Shown: positions 1-13,710 of the stretch, piece by piece
Position numbering within the stretch: the stretch's first letter is position 1
Layout: the number at the start of each line of letters is the position of its first letter
DNA from: Cladorhizidae sp. MBARI D1340-BT2
Lineage: Eukaryota; Porifera; Demospongiae; Poecilosclerida; Cladorhizidae
DNA: 64,000 bases
NCBI GenBank assembly: GCA_028752905.1
Contig: JAQNBH010000015.1
Location: 10,363,622 to 10,427,621 of the forward strand
Direction: 5' to 3'
Program-made: the position numbers and the translations under genes
The notes under the pieces: model-generated
The model's database searches: none
Told to the model about the DNA's origin: nothing
The model's input: only the letters and a program-made list of their open reading frames with translations

Positions 1-717
1 TAAATGGGCTAACATATATCTGTGCACACAATAGCCACACTAAATGGGCTAACGTATATCTGTGCACACAATAGCCACACTAAATGGGCTAACATATATC
101 TGTGCTACAATAGCCACACTAAATGGGCTAACATATATCTGTGCACACAATAGCCACACTAAATGGGCTAACGTATATCTGTGCACACAATAGCCACACT
201 AAATGGGCTAACATATATCTGTGCTTACAATAGCCACACTAAATGGGCTAACATATATCTGTGCTTACAATAGCCACACTAAATGGGCTAACATATATCT
301 GTGCACACAATAGCCACACTAAATGGGCTAACATATATCTGTGCTACAATAGCCACACTAAATGGGCTAACATATATCTGTGCACACAATAGCCACACTA
401 AATGGGCTAACATATATCTGTGCTACAATAGCCACACTAAATGGGCTAACATATATCTGTGCACACAATAGCCACACTAAATGGGCTAACGTATATCTGT
501 GCTTACAATAGCCACACTAAATGGGCTAACATATATCTGTGCTACAATAGCCACACTAAATGGGCTAACATATATCTGTGCACACAATAGCCACACTAAA
601 TGGGCTAACATATATCTGTGCTTACAATAGCCACACTAAATGGGCTAACATATATCTGTGCTTACAATAGCCACGCTAAATGGGCTAACATATATCTGTG
701 CACACTATAGCCTCACC
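1..717. repeat. 40-bp tandem satellite, cut by left window edge
   Basis: About 18 head-to-tail copies of a 40-bp unit with the core taaatgggctaacatatatc. Copies differ at a few fixed places: acatat/acgtat, and cacaca/cttaca/ctaca in the second half. The last copy (about 679-717) is degenerate, marking the right end of the array. The left end lies outside the window, so the true length is unknown. No open frame runs through it. Confidence 0.97.
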
Positions 718-1333
718 AAAATGACAGTTATATACATGTACATATAAGGAAGAAGGTGCAAGGGTCACTTTGACAGATGATGGTACTAGTACCAACTAGA
801 CAATGGTTTTGGAAAGTGATCTATCTATTCCTCACACCAGTACCAGTAAGGGTCGACTGTCAAGGCTAAGCAGCTGCTTGGCTACCATATCCAACTGACT
901 CGGGGAATCTGCACACCATCCTCTTCAGCAGTGGTACAAAGTGGAGAAGGTGAGAGCACTCCCGAGGGTAGCCATTGTTTCTAAGCTGCGCTTCTCAGCC
1001 TGGTTCTCTTTCCTTGTCCTGGCCTTCACTAAACTTCCTTCAGCTGACCTTGGCTTCTTCAGATCCCTACCACCACATGGCAAAATATCTCCAGAACCCG
1101 CCAATCCCTTGCCTTGTTTGGTTCTAACAGCACAATCCCTTGACAATCCACATAATTTCCCGACAATACACACCTAACCCCCCGCTCCCCCCCAACCCAC
1201 GTGTATCTCAAATGTTACGTCACTGCAAAGTAGAGAAATACACAACACAAGCCGTAATTGCATGCACCACAAAAATTCACTCTAAAGGCCTAGAATTCTG
1301 ATGTGCAAATGAGCCTACCCACGTACACAGACG
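718..1333. other. Unique spacer, no recognised gene
   Basis: Non-repetitive sequence between two satellites. Short frames of about 80 codons overlap at 925-1177 on both strands, but neither has a recognisable domain or convincing splice context. I see nothing that can be named. Confidence 0.5.
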
Positions 1334-1528
1334 TCACCCAGGAACTGTGCACACATCCTTAGAGGGCTCCAACTGAGTGAAGCAATAATTATTACACGAG
1401 TGTTGTGGTAGCTCATACAGAAAATTGGACCCATATATCTCGTCCCTGTAACTACCCACCTCTGCAGCCACTAGACTTGTGACCAGATAAACCACAACAA
1501 CATTAGCAACAGACACACTCACACCCAT
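1334..1528 (-). CDS. Possible first exon of a secreted protein
   Basis: A 64-codon frame starts at ATG 1526-1528 (minus strand). The first ~24 residues are strongly hydrophobic (MGVSVSVANVVVVYLVTSLV, then AAEVGS), which looks like a signal peptide with a small-residue cleavage site. It is followed by a polar stretch with cysteines (SCNNYC, later DVC). A possible donor (GG|GTGACG) lies just before the stop, so the frame could be a 5' exon whose continuation is left of the window. The protein family is not recognised. The frame could be fortuitous: it is short and has no confirmed partner exon. Confidence 0.28.
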   Translation of the reverse strand: MGVSVSVANVVVVYLVTSLVAAEVGSYRDEIYGSNFLYELPQHSCNNYCFTQLEPSKDVCTVPG

Positions 1529-4500
1529 TTTCTGTTCTGTTCCAGTTCATATACAAAGATACGTGGACAGCTACCTAATGCCTTACTTGTCACTCCCTCC
1601 ACCAGCTACCTAATGCCTTACTTGTCACTCCCTCCACCAGCTACCTAATGTCTTACTTGTCACTCCCTCCACCAGCTACCTAATGTCTTACTTGTCACTC
1701 CCTCCACCAGCTACCTAATGTCTTACTTGTCACTCCCTCCACCAGCTACCTAATGTCTTACTTGTCACCTCCTCCACCAGCTACCTAATGTCTTACTTGT
1801 CACTCCCTCCACCAGCTACCTAATGTCTTACTTGTCACTCCCTCCACCAGCTACCTAATGTCTTACTTGTCACTCCCTCCACCAGCTACCTAATGTCTTA
1901 CTTGTCACTCACTCCACCAGCTACCTAATGTCTTACTTGTCACTCCCTCCACCAGCTACCTAATGTCTTACTTGTCACTCCACCAGCTACCTAATGTCTT
2001 ACTTGTCACTCCCTCCACCAGCTACCTAATGTCTTACTTGTCACTCCACCAGCTACCTAATGCCTTACTTGTCACTCCCTCCACCAGCTACCTAATGCCT
2101 TACTTGTCACTCCCTCCACCAGCTACCTAATGCCTTACTTGTCACTCCCTCCACCAGCTACCTAATGTCTTACTTGTCACCCCCTCCACCAGCTACCTAA
2201 TGTCTTACTTGTCACTCACTCCACCAGCTACCTAATGTCTTACTTGTCACTCCACCAGCTACCTAATGTCTTACTTGTCACTCCCTCCACCAGCTACCTA
2301 ATGCCTTACTTGTCACTCCCTCCACCAGCTACCTAATGTCTTACTTGTCACTCCCTCCACCAGCTACCTAATGTCTTACTTGTCACTCCCTCCATCAGCT
2401 ACCTAATGTCTTACTTGTCACTCCCTCCATCAGCTACCTAATGTCTTACTTGTCACTCCCTCCACCAGCTACCTAAATGCCTTAACTTGTCACTCCCTCC
2501 ACCAGCTACCTAATGTCTTACTTGTCACTCCCTCCACCAGCTACCTAATGTCTTACTTGTCACTCCCTCCACCAGCCACCTAATGCCTTACTTGTCACTC
2601 CACCAGCTACCTAATGCCTTACTTGTCACTGCCTCCACCAGCTACCTAATGCCTTACTTGTCACTCCCTCCACCAGCTACCTAATGTCTTACTTGTCACT
2701 CCACCAGCTACCTAATGTCTTACTTGTCACTCACTCCATCAGCTACCTAATGTCTTACTTGTCACTCCACCAGCTACCTAATGTCTTACTTGTCACTCCA
2801 CAAGCTACCTAATGCCTTACTTGTCACTCCCTCCACCAGCTACCTAATGTCTTACTTGTCACTCCCTCCATCAGCTACCTAATGTCTTACTTATCACTCC
2901 CTCCACCAGCTACCTAATGTCTTACTTGTCACTCCCTCCACCAGCTACCTAATGCCTTACTTGTCACTCCACCAGCTACCTAATGCCTTACTTGTCACTC
3001 CCTCCACCAGCTACCTAATGTCTTACTTGTCACTCCCTCCACCAGCTACCTAATGCCTTACTTGTCACTCCCTCCACCAGCTACCTAATGTCTTACTTGT
3101 CACTCCCTCCATCAGCTACCTAATGTCTTACTTGTCACTCCCTCCACCAGCTACCTAATGTCTTACTTGTCACTCCACCAGCTACCTAATGTCTTACTTG
3201 TCACTCCCTCCACCAGCTACCTAATGCCTTACTTGTCACTCCCTCCACCAGCTACCTAATGCCTTACTTGTCACTCCCTCCACCAGCTACCTAATGCCTT
3301 ACTTGTCACCCCCACCACCAGCTACCTAATGTCTTACTTGTCACCTCACCAGCTACCTAATGTCTTACTTGTCACTCCCTCCATCAGCTACCTAATGTCT
3401 TACTTGTCACCCCCTCCACCAGCTACCTAATGTCTTACTTGTCACCTCCTCCACCAGCTACCTAATGTCTTACTTGTCACTCCCTCCACCAGCTACCTAA
3501 TGCCTTACTTGTCACTCCCTCCACCAGCTACCTAATGTCTTACTTGTCACTCACTCCACCAGCTACCTAATGTCTTACTTGTCACTCCCTCCACCAGCTA
3601 CCTAATGCCTTACTTGTCACTCCCTCCACCAGCTACCTAATGTCTTACTTGTCACCCCCTCCACCAGCTACCTAATGTCTTACTTGTCACTCCCTCCACC
3701 AGCTACCTAATGTCTTACTTGTCACTCCACCAGCTACCTAATGTCTTACTTGTCACTCCCTCCACCGGCTACCTAATGTCTTACTTGTCACTCCACCAGC
3801 TACCTAATGTCTTACTTGTCACTCCCTCCACCAGCTACCTAATGTCTTACTTGTCACCCCCTCCACCAGCTACCTAATGCCTTACTTGTCACTCCCTCCA
3901 CCAGCTACCTAATGTCTTACTTGTCACTCCCTCCACCAGCTACCTAATGTCTTACTTGTCACTCCCTCCACCAGCTACCTAATGCCTTAACTTGTCACTC
4001 CCTCCACCAGCTACCTAATGTCTTACTTGTCACCCCCTCCACCAGCTACCTAATGCCTTACTTGTCACTCCCTCCACCAGCTACCTAATGTCTTACTTGT
4101 CACTCCCTCCACCAGCTACCTAATGTCTTACTTGTCACTCCCTCCATCAGCTACCTAATGTCTTACTTGTCACTCCCACCACCAGCTACCTAATGCCTTA
4201 CTTGTCACTCACTCCACCAGCTACCTAATGCCTTACTTGTCACTCCCACCACCAGCTACCTAATGCCTTACTTGTCACTCCCTCCACCAGCTACCTAATG
4301 TCTTACTTGTCACTCCCTCCACCAGCTACCTAATGCCTTAACTTGTCACTCCCTCCACCAGCTACCTAATGTCTTACTTGTCACTCCCTCCACCAGCTAC
4401 CTAATGTCTTACTTGTCACTCCCTCCATCAGCTACCTAATGTCTTACTTGTCACGCCCTCCATCAGCTACCTAATGTCTTACTTGTCACTCCCTCCACGA

Positions 4501-6380
4501 GGCTACCTAATGTCTTACTTGTCACTCCCTCCACCAGCTACCTAATGTCTTACTTGTCACTCCACCAGCTACCTAATGTCTTACTTGTCACTCCCTCCAC
4601 GAGGCTACCTAATGTCTTACTTGTCACTCCCTCCACCAGCTACCTAATGTCTTACTTGTCACTCCCTCCACCAGCTACCTAATGCCTTACTTGTCACTCC
4701 ACCAGCTACCTAATGTCTTACTTGTCACTCCCTCCACCAGCTACCTAATGCCTTACTTGTCACTCCCTCCACCAGCTACCTAATGTCTTACTTGTCACTC
4801 CCTCCACCAGCTACCTAATGTCTTACTTGTCACTCACTCCACCAGCTACCTAATGTCTTACTTGTCACTCCCTCCACCAGCTACCTAATGTCTTACTTGT
4901 CACTCCCTCCACCAGCTACCTAATGTCTTACTTGTCACTCCCTCCAGCTACCTAAGGTCTTACTTGTCACTCCCTCCACCAGCTACCTAATGTCTTACTT
5001 GTCACTCCACCAGCTACCTAATGCCTTACTTGTCACTCTCTCCATCAGCTACCTAATGCCTTACTTGTCACTCCCTCCACCAGCCACCTAATGCCTTACT
5101 TGTCACCTCACCAGCTACCTAATGTCTTACTTGTCACTCCCTCCACCAGCTACCTAATGTCTTACTTGTCACCCCCTCCATCAGCTACCTAATGTCTTAC
5201 TTGTCACTCCCTCCACCAGCTACCTAATGTCTTACTTGTCACTCCACCAGCTACCTAATGTCTTACTTGTCACTCCCTCCACCAGCTACCTAATGTCTTA
5301 CTTGTCACTCCCTCCACCAGCTACCTCCTAATGTCCTACTTGTCACTCCCTCCACGAGGCTACCAAATGTCTTACTTGTCACTCCACAAGCTACCTAATG
5401 TCTTACTTGTCACTCCTTCCATCAGCTACCTAATGCCTTACTTGTCACTCCCTCCATCAGCTACCTAATGCCTTACTTGTCACTCCCTCCACCAGCCACC
5501 TAATGCCTTACTTGTCACCTCACCAGCTACCTAATGTCTTACTTGTCACTCCCTCCATCAGCTACCTAATGTCTTACTTGTCACTCCCTCCACCAGCTAC
5601 CTAATGTCTTACTTGTCACTCCCTCCACCAGCTACCTAATGTCTTACTTGTCACTCCCTCCACCAGCTACCTAATGTCTTACTTGTCACTCCCTCCATCA
5701 GCTACCTAATGTCTTACTTGTCACTCCCTCCATCAGCTACCTAATGTCTTACTTGTCACTCCACCAGCTACCTAATGCCTTACTTGTCACTCCTTCCATC
5801 AGCTACCTAATGTCTTACTTGTCACTCCCTCCACCAGCCACCTAATGCCTTACTTGTCATCTCACCAGCTACCTAATGTCTTACTTGTCACTCCCTCCAT
5901 CAGCTACCTAATGTCTTACTTGTCACTCCCTCCACCAGCTACCTAATGTCTTACTTGTCACTCCCACCACCAGCTACCTAATGTCTTACTTGTCACTCCC
6001 TCCACCAGCTACCTAATGTCTTACTTGTCACTCTCTCCACCAGCTACCTAATGTCTTACTTGTCACCCACTCCACCAGCTACCTAATGTCTTACTTGTCA
6101 CCTCCTCCACCAGCTACCTAATGTCTTACTTGTCACTCCCTCCACCAGCTACCTAATGTCTTACTTGTCACTCCCTCCACCAGCTACCTAATGTCTTACT
6201 TGTCACTCCCTCCACCAGCTACCTAATGTCTTACTTGTCACTCCACCAGCTACCTAATGTCTTACTTGTCACTCCCTCCACCAGCTACCTAATGTCTTAC
6301 TTGTCACTCCCTCCATCAGCTACCTAATGTCTTACTTGTCACTCCCTCCACCAGCTACCTAATGTCTTACTTGTCACTCC

Positions 6381-8470
6381 CTCCAGCTACCTAAGGTCTT
6401 ACTTGTCACTCCCTCCACCAGCTACCTAATGTCTTACTTGTCACTCCACCAGCTACCTAATGCCTTACTTGTCACTCTCTCCATCAGCTACCTAATGCCT
6501 TACTTGTCACTCCCTCCACCAGCTACCTAATGTCTTACTTGTCACCTCACCAGCTACCTAATGTCTTACTTGTCACTCCCTCCACCAGCTACCTAATGTC
6601 TTACTTGTCACTCCCTCCACCATCCACCTAATGTCTTACTTGTCACTCACTCCACCAGCTACCTAATGTCTTACTTGTCACTCCCTCCATCAGCTACCTA
6701 ATGTCTTACTTGTCACCCCCTCCATCAGCTACCTAATGTCTTACTTGTCACTCCCTCCACCAGCTACCTAATGTCTTACTTGTCACTCCCACCACCAGCT
6801 ACCTAATGCCTTACTTGTGACTCACTCCACCAGCTACCTAATGCTTACTTGTCACTCCCTCCACCAGCTACCTAATGCCTTACTTGTCACTCCCTCCACC
6901 AGCTACCTAATGCCTTACTTGTCACTCCCTCCATCAGCTACCTAATGTCTTACTTGTCACTCCACCAGCTACCTAATGTCTTACTTGTCACTCCCTCCAC
7001 CAGTTACCTAATGTCTTACTTGTCACTCCCTCCACCAGCTACCTAATGTCTTACTTGTCACTCCCTCCACCAGCTACCTAATGTCTTACTTGTCACTCCC
7101 TCCACCAGCTACCTAATGTCTTACTTGTCACTCCCTCCACCAGTTACCTAATGCCTTACTTGTCACTCCCTCCACCAGCTACCTAATGTCTTACTTGTCA
7201 CTCCCTCCACCAGCTACCTAATGTCTTACTTGTCACTCCACCAGCTACCTAATGTCTTACTTGTCACCTCCTCCACCAGCTACCTAATGTCTTACTTGTC
7301 ACTCCCACCATTAGCTACCTAATGTCTTACTTGTCACTCCCTCCACCAGCTACCTAATGTCTTACTTGTCACTCCCTCCACCAGCTACCTAATGCCTTAC
7401 TTGTCACTCCCTCAACCAGCTACTTAATGCCTTACTTGTCACCCCCTCCACCAGCTACCTAATGCCTTACTTGTCACTCCCTCCACCAGCTACCTAATGT
7501 CTTACTTGTCACTCCCTCCACCAGCTACCTAATGTCTTACTTGTCACTCCCTCCACCAGCTACCTAATGTCTTACTTGTCACTCCCTCCACCAGCTACCT
7601 AATGTCTTACTTGTCACTCCCTCCACCAGCTACCTAATGTCTTACTTGTCACTCCCTCCACCAGCTACCTAATGCCTTACTTGTCACTCCCTCCACCAGC
7701 TACCTAATGTCTTACTTGTCACTCCCTCCATCAGCTACCTAATGTCTTACTTGTCACTCCCTCCACCAGCTACCTAATGCCTTACTTGTCACTCCCTCCA
7801 CCAGATGCCTTACTTGTCACTCCCTCCACCAGCTACCTAATGTCTTACTTGTCACTCCACCAGCTACCTAATGTCTTACTTGTCACCCCCTCCACCAGCT
7901 ACCTAATGTCTTACTTGTCACTCCCTCCACCAGCTACCTAATGTCTTACTTCTCACTCCCGCCACCAGCTACCTAATGTCTTACTTGTCACTCCACCAGC
8001 TACCTAATGTCTTACTGGTCACCCCCTCCACCAGCTACCTAATGTCTTACTTGTCACTCCCTCCACCAGCTACCTAATGTCTTACTTGTCACTCCACCAG
8101 CTACCTAATGTCTTACTTGTCACTCCCTCCACCAGCTACCTAATGTCTTACTTGTCACTCCCTCCACCAGCTACCTAATGTCTTACTTGTCACTCCACCA
8201 GCTACCTAATGTCTTACTTGTCACTCCACCAGCTACCTAATGTCTTACTTGTCACTCCCTCCACCAGCTACCTAATGTCTTACTTGTCACTCCCTCCACC
8301 AGCTACCTAATGCCTTACTTGTCACTCCCTCCACCAGCTACCTAATGTCTTACTTGTCACTCCACCAGCTACCTAATGTCTTACTGGTCACCCCCTCCAC
8401 CAGCTACCTAATGTCTTACTTGTCACTCCACCAGCTACCTAATGTCTTACTTGTCACTCCCTCCACCAGC
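6381..8470. repeat. Higher-order block A inside the 35-bp satellite
   Basis: This block carries an ordered series of rare variants: agctacctaagg at 6,385, aatgcttact at 6,840, ctcaaccagctactt at 7,411, ccaccagatgcc at about 7,799 and tctcactcccgcc at 7,951. The same series recurs 5,236 bp to the right (5,166 bp after position ~7,800). The block is therefore one copy of a duplication of about 2 kb. Confidence 0.85.
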
Positions 8471-11400
8471 TACCTAATGTCTTACTTGTCACTCCCTCCA
8501 CCAGCTACCTAATGCCTTACTTGTCACCTCCTCCACCAGCTACCTAATGTCTTACTTGTCACCTCCTCCACCAGCTACCTAATGTCTTACTTGTCACTCC
8601 CTCCACCAGCTACCTAATGTCTTACTTGTCACTCCCTCCACCAGCTACCTAATGTCTTACTTGTCACTCCCTCCACCAGCTACCTAATGTCTTACTTGTC
8701 ACTCCACCAGCTACCTAATGTCTTACTTGTCACTCCCTCCACCAGCTACCTAATGTCTTACTTGTCACTCCCACCACCAGCTACCTAATGTCTTACTTGT
8801 CACTCCCTCCACCAGCTACCTAATGTCTTACTTGTCACTCCCTCCATCAGCTACCTAATGCCTTACTTGTCACTCCCTCCACCAGCTACCTAATGTCTTA
8901 CTTGTCACTCCCTCCACCAGCTACCTAATGTCTTACTTGTCACTCCCTCTACCAGCTACCTAATGTCTTACTTGTCACTCCCTCCACCAGCTACCTAATG
9001 CCTTACTTGTCACTCCCTCCACCAGCTACCTAATGTCTTACTTGTCACTCCCTCCACCAGCTACCTAATGTCTTACTTGTCACTCCCTCCACCAGCTACC
9101 TAATGTCTTACTTGTCACTCCCTCCACCAGCTACCTAATGTCTTACTTGTCACTCCCTCCACCAGCTACCTAATGTCTTACTTGTCACTCCCTCCATCAG
9201 CTACCTAATGTCTTACTTGTCACTCCCTCCATCAGCTACCTAATGTCTTACTTGTCACTCCACCAGCTACCTAATGCCTTACTTGTCACTCCTTCCATCA
9301 GCTACCTAATGTCTTACTTGTCATCTCACCAGCTACCTAATGTCTTACTTGTCACTCCCTCCATCAGCTACCTAATGTCTTACTTGTCACTCCCTCCACC
9401 AGCTACCTAATGTCTTACTTGTCACTCCCACCACCAGCTACCTAATGTCTTACTTGTCACTCCCTCCACCAGCTACCTAATGTCTTACTTGTCATTCCCT
9501 CCACCAGCCACCTAATGCCTTACTTGTCACTCCCTCCACCAGCTACCTAATGCCTTACTTGTCACTCCCTCCACCAGCTACCTAATGTCTTACTTGTCAC
9601 TCCACCAGCTACCTAATGTCTTACTTGTCACTCCCTCCACCAGCTACCTAATGCCTTACTTGTCACTCCCTCCACCAGCTACCTAATGTCTTACTTGTCA
9701 CTCCCTCCACCAGCTACCTAATGTCTTACTTGTCACTCCACCAGCTACCTAATGTCTTACTTGTCACCTCCTCCACCAGCTACCTAATGTCTTACTTGTC
9801 ACTCCCACCATTAGCTACCTAATGTCTTACTTGTCACCCCCTCCACCAGCTACCTAATGCCTTACTTGTCACTCCACCAGCTACCTAATGTCTTACTTGT
9901 CACTCCCTCCATCAGCTACCTAATGTCTTACTTGTCACTCCCTCCACCAGCTACCTAATGTCTTACTTGTCACTCCCTCCACCAGCTACCTAATGTCTTA
10001 CTTGTCACTCTCTCCACCAGCTACCTAATGCCTTACTTGTCACTCCCTCCACCAGCTACCTAATGTCTTACTTGTCACTCCCTCCATCAGCTACCTAATG
10101 CCTTACTTGTCACTCCCTCCACCAGCTACCTAATGTCTTACTTGTCACTCTCTCCACCAGCTACCTAATGTCTTACTTGTCACTCTCTCCACCAGCTACC
10201 TAATGTCTTACTTGTCACTCCCTCCACCAGCTACCTAATGTCTTACTTGTCACTCCCTCCACCAGCTACCTAATGCCTTACTTGTCACTCCCTCCACCAG
10301 CTACCTAATGCCTTACTTGTCACTCCCTCCACCAGCTACCTAATGTCTTACTTGTCACTCCACCAGCTACCTAATGTCTTACTTGTCACTCCCTCCACCA
10401 GCTATGTCACTCCCTCCACCAGCTACCTAATGTCTTACTTCTCACCCCCTCCACCAGCTACCTAATGTCTTACTTGTCACTCCCTCCACCAGCTACCTAA
10501 TGTCTTACTTGTCACTCCCACCATCAGCTACCTAATGCCTTACTTGTCACTCCCTCCACCAGCTACCTAATGTCTTACTTGTCACTCCCACCATCAGCTA
10601 CCTAATGCCTTACTTGTCACTCCCTCCACCAGCTACCTAATGTCTTACTTGTCACTCCCTCCACCAGCTACCTAATGTCTTACTTGTCACTCCCTCCACC
10701 AGCTACCTAATGTCTTACTTGTCACTCCCTCCACCACCTACCTAATGTCTTACTTGTCACCACCTCCACCAGCTACCTAATGTCTTACTTGTCACTCCCT
10801 CCACCAGCTACCTAATGTCTTACTTGTCACCAGCTACCTAATGCCTTACTTGTCACTCCCTCCACCAGCTACCTAATGTCTTATTGTCACTCCCTCCACC
10901 AGCTACCTAATGCCTTACTTGTCACTCCCTCCACCAGCTACCTAATGTCTTACTTGTCACTCTCTCCACCAGCTACCTAATGTCTTACTTGTCACTCTCT
11001 CCACCAGCTACCTAATGTCTTACTTGTCACTCCCTCCACCAGCTACCTAATGTCTTACTTCTCACCCCCTCCACCAGCTACCTAATGTCTTACTTGTCAC
11101 TCCCTCCACCAGCTACCTAATGTCTTACTTGTCACTCCCACCATCAGCTACCTAATGCCTTACTTGTCACTCCCTCCACCAGCTACCTAATGTCTTACTG
11201 GTCACCCCCTCCACCAGCTACCTAATGTCTTACTTGTCACTCCACCAGCTACCTAATGTCTTACTTGTCACTCCCTCCACCAGCTACCTAATGTCTTACT
11301 TGTCACTCCCTCCACCAGCTACCTAATGTCTTACTTGTCACTCCCTCCACCAGCTACCTAATGTCTTACTTGTCACTCCCTCCACCAGCTACCTAATGCC

Positions 11401-11616
11401 TTACTTGTCACTCCACCAGCTACCTAATGTCTTACTTGTCACTCCCTCCACCAGCTACCTAATGTCTTACTTGTCACTCCACCAGCTACCTAATGTCTTA
11501 CTTGTCACTCCCTCCACCAGCTACCTAATGTCTTACTTGTCACTCCCTCCATCAGCTACCTAATGTCTTACTTGTCACTCCCTCCACCAGCTACCTAATG
11601 TCTTACTTGTCACTCC

Positions 11617-13710
11617 CTCCAGCTACCTAAGGTCTTACTTGTCACTCCCTCCACCAGCTACCTAATGTCTTACTTGTCACTCCACCAGCTACCTAATGCC
11701 TTACTTGTCACTCTCTCCATCAGCTACCTAATGCCTTACTTGTCACTCCCTCCACCAGCTACCTAATGTCTTACTTGTCACCTCACCAGCTACCTAATGT
11801 CTTACTTGTCACTCCCTCCACCAGCTACCTAATGTCTTACTTGTCACTCCCTCCACCATCCACCTAATGTCTTACTTGTCACTCACTCCACCAGCTACCT
11901 AATGTCTTACTTGTCACTCCCTCCATCAGCTACCTAATGTCTTACTTGTCACCCCCTCCATCAGCTACCTAATGTCTTACTTGTCACTCCCTCCACCAGC
12001 TACCTAATGTCTTACTTGTCACTCCCACCACCAGCTACCTAATGCCTTACTTGTGACTCACTCCACCAGCTACCTAATGCTTACTTGTCACTCCCTCCAC
12101 CAGCTACCTAATGCCTTACTTGTCACTCCCTCCACCAGCTACCTAATGCCTTACTTGTCACTCCCTCCATCAGCTACCTAATGTCTTACTTGTCACTCCA
12201 CCAGCTACCTAATGTCTTACTTGTCACTCCCTCCACCAGTTACCTAATGTCTTACTTGTCACTCCCTCCACCAGCTACCTAATGTCTTACTTGTCACTCC
12301 CTCCACCAGCTACCTAATGTCTTACTTGTCACTCCCTCCACCAGCTACCTAATGTCTTACTTGTCACTCCCTCCACCAGTTACCTAATGCCTTACTTGTC
12401 ACTCCCTCCACCAGCTACCTAATGTCTTACTTGTCACTCCCTCCACCAGCTACCTAATGTCTTACTTGTCACTCCACCAGCTACCTAATGTCTTACTTGT
12501 CACCTCCTCCACCAGCTACCTAATGTCTTACTTGTCACTCCCACCATTAGCTACCTAATGTCTTACTTGTCACTCCCTCCACCAGCTACCTAATGTCTTA
12601 CTTGTCACTCCCTCCACCAGCTACCTAATGCCTTACTTGTCACTCCCTCAACCAGCTACTTAATGCCTTACTTGTCACCCCCTCCACCAGCTACCTAATG
12701 CCTTACTTGTCACTCCCTCCACCAGCTACCTAATGTCTTACTTGTCACTCCCTCCACCAGCTACCTAATGTCTTACTTGTCACTCCCTCCACCAGCTACC
12801 TAATGTCTTACTTGTCACTCCCTCCACCAGCTACCTAATGTCTTACTTGTCACTCCCTCCACCAGCTACCTAATGCCTTACTTGTCACTCCCTCCATCAG
12901 CTACCTAATGTCTTACTTGTCACTCCCTCCACCAGCTACCTAATGCCTTACTTGTCACTCCCTCCACCAGATGCCTTACTTGTCACTCCCTCCACCAGCT
13001 ACCTAATGTCTTACTTGTCACTCCACCAGCTACCTAATGTCTTACTTGTCACCCCCTCCACCAGCTACCTAATGTCTTACTTGTCACTCCCTCCACCAGC
13101 TACCTAATGTCTTACTTCTCACTCCCGCCACCAGCTACCTAATGTCTTACTTGTCACTCCACCAGCTACCTAATGTCTTACTGGTCACCCCCTCCACCAG
13201 CTACCTAATGTCTTACTTGTCACTCCCTCCACCAGCTACCTAATGTCTTACTTGTCACTCCACCAGCTACCTAATGTCTTACTTGTCACTCCCTCCACCA
13301 GCTACCTAATGTCTTACTTCTCACTCCCTCCACCAGCTACCTAATGTCTTACTTGTCACTCCACCAGCTACCTAATGTCTTACTGGTCACCCCCTCCACC
13401 AGCTACCTAATGTCTTACTTGTCACTCCCTCCACCAGCTACCTAATGTCTTACTTGTCACTCCACCAGCTACCTAATGTCTTACTTGTCACTCCACCAGC
13501 TACCTAATGTCTTACTTGTCACTCCCTCCACCAGCTACCTAATGTCTTACTTGTCACTCCCTCCACCAGCTACCTAATGCCTTACTTGTCACTCCCTCCA
13601 CCAGCTACCTAATGTCTTACTTGTCACTCCACCAGCTACCTAATGTCTTACTGGTCACCCCCTCCACCAGCTACCTAATGTCTTACTTGTCACTCCACCA
13701 GCTACCTAAT
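11617..13710. repeat. Higher-order block B, duplicate of block A
   Basis: It repeats the order of rare variants of block A: agctacctaagg, aatgcttact at 12,076, ctcaaccagctactt at 12,647, ccagatgcc at 12,967 and tctcactcccgcc at 13,117. The 70-bp change of offset between the third and fourth markers equals two units lost from block B or gained by block A. Confidence 0.85.

Noticed and set aside
1..717. CRISPR-like regular repeat
   Set aside because: Units are contiguous with no unique spacers, and the genome is animal; it is a tandem satellite.
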